NCBI GenBank assembly: GCA_011605725.1
Contig: JAAOZP010000004.1
Location: forward strand, 185,739-249,738
Length of the DNA stretch: 64,000 bases
DNA from: Nitrososphaerota archaeon
Lineage (GTDB): Archaea; Thermoproteota; EX4484-205; JAAOZP01
Direction: 5' to 3'
Each line of letters opens with the position of its first letter. Position 1 is the stretch's first letter. Of this stretch, positions 31,237-40,221 are shown piece after piece. Position numbers and translations under genes: made by a program. Below the pieces are notes generated by a model. It saw only the letters and a program-made list of their open reading frames with translations, was not told the origin of the DNA and did not search any database.

Positions 31237-32249
31237 TTATATATCTTCTTCCTCTTCTTCGACTCTGCCTTCAGTCATTAGTTCCCTTAGTTGCTCAATC
31301 TCGTTGACCAGTGATTTGTAAAGCTTGTCGAGAAGATCATTTTCATCGCCTTCGTAACCTAAGAACCTTAACCAAGCTTTATCAATCGCCTGTCTAACAG
31401 GGTGTTTGCCCCTAAGTTGTTCAAGGATGCTGGGGACCTTTGTTTTCTTAAAGGTTTCAAACACCTTTAAAAGTTGCTGAGCCTCGCTATCCGTCATCTT
31501 TGAGAAATCTGGTGTGAATATTTGATCCAGCATGTAGTCATGAATCTTCATCTATGCCCCTCTGGTTTCAGTCCTTTGAATAAGGATTTGAAGCAGGCTT
31601 AACGAGCTGTTTAGCCATAATGTTAAGAGTTTAGCATTCCTACCAGTAATCTTACGTACGCACCACATATCTACACCTACAACAGGCTTATCTGAATAGA
31701 AAGCGAGTAAAGACGTTCCTGGAGCGGACAGATCGAATCGCCTAGCTAGTAAAACGTGACACATTCTACCGTTAAATCTCTCCCTCCAGCTTTCTACCAC
31801 CGGCCTCTTGAACCTATTAAGTTCTTTGCTAGATAAAGTGGCTTTAGCCATTTCTCTAACATCGTCAAACCAGGAGAGGATAAGGTAATCAGATATGTTA
31901 CCTAACATCTAATACATTAACATAGGAGATCCTTCTAAGCCCACGACTCAGAACGTTTAGAGGAATCTTGATTTTCCAATCGAGAGTCCCATGTCTAGCT
32001 ACTAGATTCTCTTTCTCAACTTTTTCAACGATCCAAACATCAATTTTCTTTTGAGCCCTCAACTCATCGTACATTATAAACCCATGAAAGTCATCAAACT
32101 TATAGTGCCTAAGATCCGATTCCTGTGCCTCTATGACCGATGATAACCGTACTAATTTATTAGACTTTAGTAATTCATCCATTAAATCATTAGGCTTGGA
32201 TCACTTACAGCTATATGTTTGAACCAGTTTTCTACGTCCCTAAAGAGCT
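31237..32249 (-). pseudogene. N6-adenine DNA methylase (type I/IIG or BREX-like), C-terminal remnant
   Basis: Read leftwards from 32249: LFRDVENWFKHIAVSDPSLM, then, after a shift, LLKSNKLVRLSSVIEAQESD, DVWIVEKVEKENLVARHGTL, ISYVNVLDV. A second shift near 31903 leads to NISDYLILSWFDDVREMAKA, RPVVESWRERFNGRMCHVLL and LLTLWLNSSLSLLQILIQRT. An in-frame TAG (31552) follows in place of an expected tryptophan, and then MKIHDYMLDQIFTPDFSKMT to 31237. FxRP..ESW....RG.LLLARR and LxLWLNSS are typical of the target-recognition half of such methylases. The catalytic NPPY domain is missing; the remnant stops at palindrome 32250. Confidence 0.65.
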
Positions 32250-32261
32250 TAGCGTGCACTA
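32250..32261. repeat. Iterated palindrome variant (TAGCGTGCACTA) ending the methylase remnant
   Basis: A two-base variant of the perfect palindrome, still nearly symmetrical. The methylase frame ends here, and the cdc48 promoter region begins about 50 bases later. Confidence 0.65.
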
Positions 32262-32357
32262 GGAAGAGCCTAAGGAGCCCCAGTAGCAGGTTTTATCATG
32301 TTATAGAAACAGGTTTGTTGAAAGCTTAAATCCAGGTACAGGAGTGTCTACTCGGTC

Positions 32358-34508
32358 ATGAGCGAGGTTCAACTGGTTGTTGCCGAGGCTAGGCCTAGGG
32401 ACGTGGGTAGGAGAATAGTGAGAATAGGCAGGAGGGAGATGGCTCAGCTTAAGGCTGAGACGGGAGATGTTGTTGAAATCCTAGGTAGGAAGTCTGCTTC
32501 AGCAGTAGTCTGGCCGGGCTACGCTGAGGATGAGGACCGTAAGATAGTTAGGATGGACGGCCTGATTAGAAAAAGTGCGGGTGTTGCAATAGGGGACTAC
32601 GTGAAAATCAGGAAGGTGGATAAGGTTGAGAACGCTAGCGAAGTCGTGTTAGCCCCAATGGGTGCACGAATATCAAGTGTGGACGAGGATTTCCTGGACT
32701 ACGTTAAGGATAAGCTGATAGACACTCCACTCACAGAGGGAGATATTGTTGCGATACCTGTTTTCGGAGGACAGGCTCTCGGTCTTACAACAGTCAGGGT
32801 TAAGCCGAGAGGATTCGTAAAAGTCACGGCCGATACAAGGATTCAGATAGTAAGCGAGGAGGCTGCTGAAAAACTTGCAATCCCAAGGGTTACTTACGAG
32901 GATATTGGCGGGCTGCACGAGGAGATTCAGCGAATAAGGGAGATGGTTGAGCTTCCGCTTAGACATCCTGAGCTTTTCCAGAGGCTGGGAATTGAGCCGC
33001 CTAAAGGTGTGCTTCTTCACGGTCCTCCCGGCACGGGTAAAACGCTCTTGGCTAAGGCGGTTGCAAACGAGTCTGACGCTAACTTCCTTTCCATAAACGG
33101 CCCAGAGATAATGAGCAAGTTCTACGGAGAGTCTGAGGAGAGGCTTAGGAGGGTTTTCCAGGAGGCTCAGGAGAAGGCTCCCAGCATAATCTTCATAGAC
33201 GAGATAGACGCTATAGCGCCGAAGAGGGAGGAGGTTGGCGGCGAGGTTGAGAGAAGAGTCGTTGCTCAACTTCTTGCCCTCATGGATGGTTTAAAGGCTA
33301 GGGGTGACGTTATAGTCATAGGTGCGACGAATGTTCCCAACATGATTGACCCTGCTCTACGCAGGCCCGGGAGATTCGACAGGGAGATAGAGATAGGCGT
33401 GCCAGATAAGCAGGGGAGGCTTGAAATACTTCAGATACATACTAGGTCGATGCCGCTTGACAAGGATGTTGACTTGAAGAAGCTGGCTGAAATAACGCAC
33501 GGCTATACTGGTGCAGACCTGGCTGCACTATGCAGGGAGGCTGCGATGAAGGCTTTGAGAAGATACTTGCCTGAGATAAAGCTGGATGAGAAGATTCCGC
33601 CATCAGTCCTGGAGAAAATGGTTGTTAAGGCTGAGGACTTCATGAACGCGTTTAAAGAGATAACTCCGACCGCGATGAGAGAAGTGTACGTTGAGGTTCC
33701 CACAGTCAGGTGGAGCGATGTCGGGGGTCTTGAAGAGATTAAGAGGAGGCTGAGGGAGACTGTCGAGCTCCCGATAAAAGCTCCGGAGAAGTTTGAAAAA
33801 CTAGGCATAACTCCTCCTAAAGCGATACTTCTCTACGGTCCACCGGGATGCGGGAAGACGCTTCTAGCTAGAGCAGTGGCGACTGAGAGCGAGGCCAACT
33901 TCATAAGCATTAAGGGCCCAGAGGTCTTCTCGAAATGGGTTGGAGAGTCTGAGAAAGCAATAAGGGAAGTTTTCAGAAAGGCTAGGCTCGCCTCCCCATC
34001 CATAATCTTCCTGGACGAGGTTGACGCGATCGCTCCGAGAAGGGGCATGAGCATGGCTGACAGCGGCGTCACGGAGAGGGTTGTAAGCCAGCTGCTCACC
34101 GAGATGGATGGGCTAACTCCTATTGAGAGGATCGTCATAATAGGGGCTACTAACAGGCCTGAGCTTCTCGACCCAGCGATAATGAGGCCGGGAAGGTTTG
34201 AGGTAGTGCTTTACGTTCCCCCGCCGGATGAGGCTTCAAGGCTCCAGATACTCAAGATTCACACGAGGAGAATGCCATTGGAGGGTGTTAGCCTGGAGGA
34301 GATTGCTAAGAGGACTGAGGGCTACTCCGGGGCTGACCTGGAGGCGCTTTGCAGGGAGGCTGGCCTCAACGCTTTAAGAAGAGATGCTGACAAGGTGACT
34401 TGGGAGGATTTTGAAAAGGCTCTTCAAACCGTTAAACCCAGTTTGAAAGAGGAAATGCTGGCTAAATATAAAAAGTTCGGCGAGAAGGAGGAGTTTTTTC
34501 TCGTCTAA
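32358..34508 (+). CDS. cdc48: CDC48/VAT-type AAA+ ATPase
   Basis: A 716-residue hexameric unfoldase. Residues 1-185 form the N-domain (double-psi barrel: [37 protein letters not shown]). The D1 Walker A GPPGTGKT is at 222 and Walker [13 protein letters not shown] near 277. The D2 Walker A GPPGCGKT is at 494 and Walker [13 protein letters not shown] near 549. Arginine-finger segments ([26 protein letters not shown]) are present. The short C-terminus lacks a clear HbYX motif, ending FFLV. It feeds unfolded proteins to the proteasome. Single gene with TATA-like AAGCTTAAAT at about 32320. Confidence 0.96.
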   Translation: MSEVQLVVAEARPRDVGRRIVRIGRREMAQLKAETGDVVEILGRKSASAVVWPGYAEDEDRKIVRMDGLIRKSAGVAIGDYVKIRKVDKVENASEVVLAPMGARISSVDEDFLDYVKDKLIDTPLTEGDIVAIPVFGGQALGLTTVRVKPRGFVKVTADTRIQIVSEEAAEKLAIPRVTYEDIGGLHEEIQRIREMVELPLRHPELFQRLGIEPPKGVLLHGPPGTGKTLLAKAVANESDANFLSINGPEIMSKFYGESEERLRRVFQEAQEKAPSIIFIDEIDAIAPKREEVGGEVERRVVAQLLALMDGLKARGDVIVIGATNVPNMIDPALRRPGRFDREIEIGVPDKQGRLEILQIHTRSMPLDKDVDLKKLAEITHGYTGADLAALCREAAMKALRRYLPEIKLDEKIPPSVLEKMVVKAEDFMNAFKEITPTAMREVYVEVPTVRWSDVGGLEEIKRRLRETVELPIKAPEKFEKLGITPPKAILLYGPPGCGKTLLARAVATESEANFISIKGPEVFSKWVGESEKAIREVFRKARLASPSIIFLDEVDAIAPRRGMSMADSGVTERVVSQLLTEMDGLTPIERIVIIGATNRPELLDPAIMRPGRFEVVLYVPPPDEASRLQILKIHTRRMPLEGVSLEEIAKRTEGYSGADLEALCREAGLNALRRDADKVTWEDFEKALQTVKPSLKEEMLAKYKKFGEKEEFFLV

Positions 34509-34867
34509 GCTGAAAGAATAGCTTCATCTCCCCTTAGTTTTTCCGTCGCAAGTGTTTTTCACGTCTGAGAAGGATGTTTTTCATTATTCCGGCTTCTTTT
34601 TGATGTTTTTAACTATCTCATCTAAATCGAGAGCATGTGAGCTCAAAATCCAGATTATATGGGTGTGTCTGCTTCCTACGTGTTTTCTTCCACTGATAAG
34701 ACGGTGGAATGCACAGATGTATGTACTACCGGCTTTTAAACTTCTTTTTCAACTTCGATTTTATAACTTTAGGAGGCTTTGGACATTTTCCTCGAAGAAA
34801 TGCGTAGCTCTTTAATAGAAAATTTTAAATATTGCTTTAATCAAGACTTCTATCGGAGGTGGAAAAC
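34509..34867. other. Intergenic region before the zinc-finger gene
   Basis: No recognised gene. A minus-strand frame of about 50 codons (STYICAFHRLISGRKHVGSR..HALDLDEIVKNIKKKPE) ends near 34595 but has no clear start or family. AAATTTTAAATATTG around 34824 is a strong TATA region for the next gene, and GGAGGTGG at 34855 its ribosome-binding site. Confidence 0.5.
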
Positions 34868-34972
34868 ATGTCAGCACCTCAAGAGTTCAAGTGTCCCAAC
34901 TGCGGAGCTACTTTCAAGACTAAAGATGAACTGGATAAGCACCTAAAGGGTTGCAAGCCCAAGAAGAAGTAA
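34868..34972 (+). CDS. 34-residue C2H2/C2HC zinc-finger protein
   Basis: ATG 34868 to TAA 34972: MSAPQEFKCPNCGATFKTKD, ELDKHLKGCKPKKK. CPNC followed by H..C is a classical finger (C-x2-C-x12-H-x4-C). It has its own strong promoter and ribosome-binding site and a terminator behind, so it is probably highly expressed. A basic tail suggests nucleic-acid binding. Similar short zinc-finger proteins are common in Thermoproteota. Confidence 0.8.
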   Translation: MSAPQEFKCPNCGATFKTKDELDKHLKGCKPKKK

Positions 34973-34985
34973 TTCTATCCTAAGG

Positions 34986-35026
34986 TTAATTATTATTTTT
35001 TCTTTTCTTTTCTTTTCTTTTCTTGT
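34986..35026 (+). terminator. Pyrimidine-rich terminator with TTTTC repeats
   Basis: A run of T followed by tandem TTTTC units just after the zinc-finger gene. T-rich tracts terminate archaeal RNA polymerase. The repeat units make it also a short microsatellite. Confidence 0.7.
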
Positions 35027-35300
35027 ATGAAGGTTTTAAGAGGAGTTATGTCTTTCTTCTGCGCGCTACCAGTTTAGATTGAAAGTTCAGCTAACGTTAC
35101 AATGATGATGCATGCTATACCGGATGCCAGTACTGTTCAGCGCGTGCTATAATGTGCATCGGAGCCTTGTAAGCCGGATTTAAGCAGCCATCGCATTTCT
35201 AGGCTTAATCTAAGTGTTTTCAGCCGGTGGTTAACATGCGGGCGCGCTAGGTTCTTGAAGAGTACTTAACACTGTTCGAGAAAAGCTTAAATTTAGTACC
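35027..35300. other. Gap with three degenerate palindrome copies
   Basis: TGCGCGCTA (35060-35068), CAGCGCGTGCTA (35138-35149) and GGCGCGCTA (35241-35249) in 190 bases, with no gene between. This is one of the few core-region places with the motif. Confidence 0.55.
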
Positions 35301-35302
35301 AT

Positions 35303-35323
35303 CCTAAATTAGGTTGTGCCTAA
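35303..35323 (+). promoter_or_regulatory. Probable metalloregulator operator (CCTAA/TTAGG repeats) over the mntR start
   Basis: CCTAAATTAGG followed by TTAGGTTGTGCCTAA: alternating TTAGG and CCTAA half sites. This matches the style of DtxR/IdeR boxes (TTAGG..CCTAA), overlaps the GTG start at 35316 and follows a TATA-like TTAAATTTAG at 35287. It suggests autoregulation of the whole metal-uptake operon by the encoded regulator. Confidence 0.6.
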
Positions 35324-35753
35324 ATCTGGAGCTTCGAAGAGTCTGACTGGTAAGGAGGTTGAGTATCTTAAGACGGTTTTCAAGCTGCTTCCAGGAAGAG
35401 ATATTGTTGGAAGCCTTGAGGTGGCTGATGCGATGGGTGTTTCATGCGCGACTGCAAGCGAGTATCTTGAAAGGCTTGAGGAAAAAGGCATGCTTAAAAG
35501 GTATCGTTGGAGGGGAGTAGTACTTTCGAAAAAGGGGCTGGAGGAGGTAAACAGGATTATCCGGAATCATAGGATTTTCGAGACCTACGTCTACAGGTTT
35601 CTCTCGGTCAGCCTGGAGGACGCCTGTGAATGCGCGAGTATGGTTGAGCAGCATCTTTCGGAGAAGGTTGTGAACTCTATGTGTAGTGCTCTTGGTCATC
35701 CTAGGACCTGCCCCCATAAGAACCATATTCCTGGAGGAAGATCCTGTTGCTGA
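35316..35753 (+). CDS. mntR: DtxR/MntR-family metal-dependent repressor
   Basis: A 145-residue protein from GTG 35316. The winged helix (VADAMGVSCATASEYLERLE, EKGMLKRYRWRGVVLSKKGL) is followed by the dimerisation/metal region (NHRIFETYVYRFLSVSLEDA, CECASMVEQHLSEKVVNSMC) with the expected E-x2-H and the CPHKNHIPG end. No SH3-like third domain, so it is the short MntR form. It overlaps the next gene by seven bases and is first in an operon with an ABC transporter for Zn or Mn. Confidence 0.88.
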   Translation: MPKSGASKSLTGKEVEYLKTVFKLLPGRDIVGSLEVADAMGVSCATASEYLERLEEKGMLKRYRWRGVVLSKKGLEEVNRIIRNHRIFETYVYRFLSVSLEDACECASMVEQHLSEKVVNSMCSALGHPRTCPHKNHIPGGRSCC

Positions 35754-36766
35754 GGAAAACGATTATAATCATGCTGCTCCTCGCATTTCCCTCGCCATGG
35801 TTAAAAACCTGCGGAGCCAGGCAGAACCAGATGGTTAGGATAGTCGTATCGATAGATGTTTTAAGGCCCATCGTCTCGTCTATAACAGGTAATGTAGGAG
35901 AGGTCTATTCGATTGTCCCGGAGAACGCTGAGCCTCATAGCTTCACTCTCACTCCCAGTGCTGTTAGAAACGCTTCTGACTCAGACCTGATCGTTATAAC
36001 GGGCCACATGGAGTGGGAGGCCGATCTAGTTAACAGGGTTGCGGAGGAGAAGGGGGTTAATCCTGATTCAATATCCATAAACCTGCTCGACTTGATAGAG
36101 AGTAACGGTATACTGCTCGAGTTGGAGGGTGAGAGAAATATTCACGGCTTCTGGCTGCTACCCGATAATGCTCTACTCATAGCCAGTGCTTTAAAGGACA
36201 GGCTTTCAGCAATTAGGCCAGAATACTCTGAAGAGTTCTTATCCAACTACATTGTTTTCCACTCAAAGGTTTCCAGTCTCAAGGCTTTTCTAAACAGGCT
36301 TTCAGAGAAGTATGCTTCCTCAGGGAGAAAAGTGGTCATAGGTTTCTACGCTGAGCAGTATGTTGTTGAAGCAATGGGTCTAAGAGTCGGCGCGGTCCTA
36401 GTCGGTGAGGAGGAGGTTATAAAGCCCGAGTCTCTAAGCAGGGTCTACGATGGATTTAAATCCGGGGAATACGCGTGTATCGTTATCTCTGACACTGCTC
36501 TTTTGATGAGCGGTGTCCAAAATGCTCTTCAACAGATCTCTAGGGAAACCGGTTGCTCCATAGCTTATGTTTCTGCTGTTTCAACCAACGGTATTGAGAA
36601 CTATGATTCAATAATGTATTATAATGCTGGGCAGGTTTACAGTGCGCTCTCATCCGGGCGCGCGCCCGTTTCAAGCGGGTTCAACATTTATCTTCTGACG
36701 ACGCTTGCAGCGCTGCTGGTGGTCACGCTTGAAACAATAATCCTGGTCAGGAGGGGTAAGGCATGA
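35747..36766 (+). CDS. znuA: Metal ABC transporter, substrate-binding protein (ZnuA/MntC type)
   Basis: 339 residues from TTG 35747. Signal segment (TIIIMLLLAFPSPWLKTCG), then the A-1 cluster fold: IVVSIDVLRPIVSSITGNVG, NAEPHSFTLTPSAVRNASDS and DLIVITGHMEWEADLV. Metal ligands are likely the histidines in AEPHSF, TGHMEW and IHGFWLLP. The long histidine loop of zinc-specific ZnuA is absent. A C-terminal membrane helix (NIYLLTTLAALLVVTLETII) anchors it, which is common in archaea. Confidence 0.88.
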   Translation: MLRKTIIIMLLLAFPSPWLKTCGARQNQMVRIVVSIDVLRPIVSSITGNVGEVYSIVPENAEPHSFTLTPSAVRNASDSDLIVITGHMEWEADLVNRVAEEKGVNPDSISINLLDLIESNGILLELEGERNIHGFWLLPDNALLIASALKDRLSAIRPEYSEEFLSNYIVFHSKVSSLKAFLNRLSEKYASSGRKVVIGFYAEQYVVEAMGLRVGAVLVGEEEVIKPESLSRVYDGFKSGEYACIVISDTALLMSGVQNALQQISRETGCSIAYVSAVSTNGIENYDSIMYYNAGQVYSALSSGRAPVSSGFNIYLLTTLAALLVVTLETIILVRRGKA

Positions 36767-37542
36767 ATGTCCCAGTGGTATCTGTTGAAAACGTTTCAGT
36801 GAGGCTTGGTAGCAGCATAGTGTTGGAGGATGTTAGCTTCAGTATTGAGTCGCCACTGTTCGTAACTGTAGTCGGGCCGAACGGGGCTGGTAAAACCACG
36901 CTTTTAAAGCTTCTCCTAGGCATGGTTAAGCCTTTCAAGGGCAGTGTTAAAGTACTCGGTTTAAACCCGTTCACAGAGCACAGTAGGCTCAGGAGTCTAG
37001 TGGGCTATGTCCCGCAGAAAGATAAGGTTTCCTACGAGACCCCGTTGAAAGTGGGCGAGGTTGTATTGATGGGGATAGTTTTAAGGAAGGGTTTTCCCAG
37101 AGTTGTCTCCAAGGATGACGTTGAGTCCGCGAGAAGGGCTTTAGCATACGTAGGTATGGAGGATCATTGGGAGTCTTTTTTCAACGAGCTCAGCGGGGGT
37201 CAGCAGAGGAGGGTTCTGATAGCGAGAGCACTCGCATCCGACCCGTTGCTACTGCTGCTGGACGAGGTTTTCGCCGGGTTGGATTCCGAGAGCCAAGAGT
37301 ACTTGATCAACGTTTTCAAAACATTAAGAATGAGGGGGAGAACTATAGTTATTGTTGAGCATGAGGTCGACCCTATAATGGAGCTTACTGACAGGATTCT
37401 TGTTTTAAACAGGTTTGTCTGCGTATACGGGGATCCGGATGAGGTTTTAAGCGAGGACAAGTTGAAGCCAATCTATCCTTGTTTAAGAACTGTTGAAAGT
37501 GAGGGCCGGAGGGTCTTCATCCTGGGTGATACGCATGCTTGA
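36763..37542 (+). CDS. znuC: Metal ABC transporter, ATP-binding protein
   Basis: 259 residues. Walker A VVGPNGAGKTTLLKLLLGM, Q-loop YVPQKDKV, signature FNELSGGQQRRVLIARALAS, Walker B LLLLLDEVFAGLD and H-loop IVIVEHEVDPI are all intact. It overlaps znuA by four bases and the permease by eight. Confidence 0.93.
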   Translation: MNVPVVSVENVSVRLGSSIVLEDVSFSIESPLFVTVVGPNGAGKTTLLKLLLGMVKPFKGSVKVLGLNPFTEHSRLRSLVGYVPQKDKVSYETPLKVGEVVLMGIVLRKGFPRVVSKDDVESARRALAYVGMEDHWESFFNELSGGQQRRVLIARALASDPLLLLLDEVFAGLDSESQEYLINVFKTLRMRGRTIVIVEHEVDPIMELTDRILVLNRFVCVYGDPDEVLSEDKLKPIYPCLRTVESEGRRVFILGDTHA

Positions 37543-38347
37543 CCCGTTTGTTTTAAGAGCCGTCCTCGGGGTTTTTTTCGCAGCTTTCTCAGCACCAATT
37601 TCAGTAATAATGCTTTTAAGAGGAGTTCTCTACGTTACTCCTGAGGTTTCACACGCCGCGCTAGGCGGCGCGGCAGTAGGCGTTTTAATCCAGGCGTTTC
37701 TCCCAGGAGCGGCGGACCCGTTTGTCTTCGCAATAATATTCTGCGTAGCAACATCCATATTCGTTTCCCGCATGGGTAAGAGCAGTCAGCAAGCCTTGGG
37801 CATGATGCTCAGTGTCTCCCTGGCTGTAAGCGTGACGCTATACGCCATTACAAGAAGCTACATGCCGATGGAGAAAAGGGTTTTAGTGGACAGTTATCTG
37901 GTGAGCGACCCCCTACTCTTGTCGGATATGGATGTGCTCAGCCTAGCGGTTGCATCAACCGTTGCGCTCACCGTCACCGCAATATTCTACAGGGAGTTTA
38001 TCTACATTTGCTTCGACATGGAGACTGCTGAATCATTCGGGCTTAAAACTGGGCTGTACGACTCCCTGCTCTTCACGGTTTCCGCGGTAACCGCCGCTGT
38101 CGTTGCGAGAACCATGGGTATTCTGCTCTCCGTCACGCTTCTCATAATCCCGGCAGCCGTCTCAAGACTATTGGCGCGCCGCGTAAGCATGATGCTGGCA
38201 GTGTCCTTCACGGTGGCGACTCTATCTGGGCTTGGAGGCGTCGCAGTATCTTTGCTCTACGACGTTCCGACAAGCGGCGCGATAGCCCTAGTCTCAATAA
38301 TCCTGTTTTCAGCAAGCTACCTGTTTAAACTGTTTTCGAAACAGTAG
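37535..38347 (+). CDS. znuB: Metal ABC transporter, permease (ZnuB/MntB type)
   Basis: From ATG 37535: MLDPFVLRAVLGVFFAAFSA, then about eight helices including the ABC-3 signature GVLYVTPEVSHAALGGAAVG, VLIQAF and FGLKTGLYDSLLFTVSAVTA. The frame reaches back to 37493, but that lies inside znuC. About 270 residues, intact. Imports Zn2+ or Mn2+ with the two preceding products. Confidence 0.92.
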   Translation: MLDPFVLRAVLGVFFAAFSAPISVIMLLRGVLYVTPEVSHAALGGAAVGVLIQAFLPGAADPFVFAIIFCVATSIFVSRMGKSSQQALGMMLSVSLAVSVTLYAITRSYMPMEKRVLVDSYLVSDPLLLSDMDVLSLAVASTVALTVTAIFYREFIYICFDMETAESFGLKTGLYDSLLFTVSAVTAAVVARTMGILLSVTLLIIPAAVSRLLARRVSMMLAVSFTVATLSGLGGVAVSLLYDVPTSGAIALVSIILFSASYLFKLFSKQ

Positions 38348-38422
38348 GGCAAGTAGGCATCATCTTAATATAGGCCTTAATATAAGGTAAGTGTTTTATT
38401 CTTCAAGCATGTTTCTCTCCGT

Positions 38423-39151
38423 ATGGTTAGTCAAAACGTTTCAAAGGCTAGGGTTGTTTCTTCAACAGCCCTGTCTACTGCGCTGGTATTCGTGGCGACA
38501 GCATCCATCTCGATCTACATTCCGGCAACCAGGGGGTATTTTAACCTAGGCGACTCGATGGTCTTCCTAACCGCCTTATTGTTCGGCCCCATCGTAGGGT
38601 TTGTCGCAGGCGGATTAGGGTCTATGCTGAGCGACCTATTCCTAGGGTATACAGTGTATGCCCCTGCCACCCTGATCGTTAAAGGTGTTGAAGGCCTGCT
38701 AACAGGCTTTCTTCACGATGTTTTCACGAGAAGCGGGTCGCGTGCTACCCGCCTCCTAATGGTTTTCCTACCTGTTCCAACAGTGATTCTCGGAATAATA
38801 CTGGTCTTAGTTCTTTTCTCAGGCGAGGCTGAAGTGTCACTGCTTACAATATATTCTGCAACAGTAGCCTATCAGCCTATTCTCTTCACAATCCTGATTG
38901 TTCTAGCTGCATCGCTAATCTTCATCTGTAGAGTCTACAGGGAGAATCTGCCTTTAATAGTGCCTTGTTTCATAGGGGGATTCGAAATGGTTTTAGGATA
39001 TTTCCTCTACGAGCTTTACCTCTACCAGTTGGGAGCAGTCTTAGAGGTTCCTGCGAACTTCGCTCAAACCTTTCTGGGGACACTGGTAGCTGTGCCACTT
39101 TATAATGCGGTTGCGAAGAGAATGGGTCAACCAAGAATCATCAGCCGATAG
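38423..39151 (+). CDS. ECF-transporter S-component-like membrane protein
   Basis: 242 residues, six to seven helices. YFNLGDSMVFLTALLFGPIV, GFVAGGLGSMLSDLFLGYTV and YAPATLIVKGVEGLLTGFLH form the typical substrate-specificity core of ECF vitamin transporters (NxGD..i...a.lfGp..g...g.lgs.l.D). The ligand is unknown. No energising ECF genes are adjacent. It converges with the next gene, overlapping by 11 bases. Confidence 0.8.
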   Translation: MVSQNVSKARVVSSTALSTALVFVATASISIYIPATRGYFNLGDSMVFLTALLFGPIVGFVAGGLGSMLSDLFLGYTVYAPATLIVKGVEGLLTGFLHDVFTRSGSRATRLLMVFLPVPTVILGIILVLVLFSGEAEVSLLTIYSATVAYQPILFTILIVLAASLIFICRVYRENLPLIVPCFIGGFEMVLGYFLYELYLYQLGAVLEVPANFAQTFLGTLVAVPLYNAVAKRMGQPRIISR

Positions 39152-40175
39152 CTTTCCATAGTTCGTCTTGAGGAAGCTCATTTATCCTGATTTCCCTCTC
39201 TCCGAGCAGCCCAATTCTCTCATTCTTGTTTTCCGTTGTCCTTCCTATGATGCTTGCCTTAAACCCTCTCCTCCAAAGCTTTTTCAAAAGCTTTGGTGTT
39301 TTAGACTTGTTAACTGTTGCCAGGAGCGTTCCGGAGCTAACGAGCCTAAAAGGGTTTAGCCCAAGTTTTTCACATATTATCCTGGTCTCCGTCCTGACCG
39401 GTATCGACTCCATGTTTACGATGCATCCTTTCCCAGATGCTTCGCATAATTCAAATATTCCTCCGAGTACACCACCCTCCGTAGGGTCATGCATGGCTGA
39501 AACATACTCTGCGGAAACCAGTGCGGGCTCAACTATGCTCAGGTTTTCAACAAGTCTTCTCGCCTTCCTTAAGACTGATGGTTGAACCCCTTTCTCTACA
39601 AGCTTTTCCCAAAGATCTGAAGCAAGTATGGAGGTTCCTTCAACACCTGCCTCTCCAACTATCACAATGTTTTCGCCAGCTTTAGCGCCGCCTGAAGTGA
39701 TGATTCTTCTACGCCTAGTCCATCCTATTGCCGTACCTATGAACACAGGGTTTTCAACAATGCTGGAGAACTCCGTGTGCCCACCCACTATAGAGACCCC
39801 AAGCCTCTCGGCTTCAAAACTGGCCTGTCTCATTATCCTCCGGACCTCCATACAGCTGGCTGAAGGAGGAAGGATTAACACGACTAGAAGGAACTCCGGT
39901 TTCGCGCCTGTAAGAGCAACATCGTTGGTTGAAACATCGACGCCAATCCTGCCTAGGTTCTCCTTTGCTCCTGTAACAGGGTCGCTTGAAACAATTATCT
40001 TGACACCGTCTAAAGATATTACGCTGTTGTCGACACCTATGCCTGGACCCACAATGACTCTCCTGCTTGTGGCGCCGAGGTTTGAAAACACCATTCTCTC
40101 AAGCATTCTCGGAGGAACCTTGCCAAGTATTCTGCTCAAGATCGCGTCATTGTAGCGTTGGAGGGTTAAAAACAT
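39141..40175 (-). CDS. AIR synthase-related (HypE/PurM fold) protein
   Basis: 344 residues with the PurM/HypE fold: VGPGIGVDNSVISLDGVKII, VSSDPVTGAKENLGRIGVDV, STNDVALTGAKPEFLLVVLI, and MHDPTEGGVLGGIFELCEAS, the ATP/ligand glycine-rich motif. HypE ends with a cysteine carrying the cyanide group; here the end is WKAIG, so it is not a true HypE. It belongs to the COG1973/HypE-like archaeal group of unknown substrate. The real start could be slightly internal, near MLERMVF. Confidence 0.8.
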   Translation of the reverse strand: MFLTLQRYNDAILSRILGKVPPRMLERMVFSNLGATSRRVIVGPGIGVDNSVISLDGVKIIVSSDPVTGAKENLGRIGVDVSTNDVALTGAKPEFLLVVLILPPSASCMEVRRIMRQASFEAERLGVSIVGGHTEFSSIVENPVFIGTAIGWTRRRRIITSGGAKAGENIVIVGEAGVEGTSILASDLWEKLVEKGVQPSVLRKARRLVENLSIVEPALVSAEYVSAMHDPTEGGVLGGIFELCEASGKGCIVNMESIPVRTETRIICEKLGLNPFRLVSSGTLLATVNKSKTPKLLKKLWRRGFKASIIGRTTENKNERIGLLGEREIRINELPQDELWKAIG

Positions 40176-40221
40176 TAATGCTTTTGCAGAATGTTTCTTT
40201 ATTCAGGATAAGCTTAAAAGC

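Noticed and set aside
1838..32261. Palindrome as an assembly or adapter artefact
   Set aside because: Not fully excluded, but the sequence varies between copies (TG/CA forms, 9 to 14 bases), and copies occur in frame inside genes. An artefact would be uniform. Spanning reads would settle it.
32673..33269. Minus-strand 198-codon frame inside cdc48
   Set aside because: Mirror of a highly conserved AAA+ domain.
34986..35026. TTTTC tandem repeats as a possible CRISPR or functional repeat
   Set aside because: The units are five bases without spacers. A T-rich terminator after the zinc-finger gene explains it.
36655..36672. GCGCGC inside znuA, and similar ones in the TudS-like gene (44167) and znuB (38171)
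   Set aside because: They are in intact, conserved coding sequence without the TA ends and can be explained by codon use.
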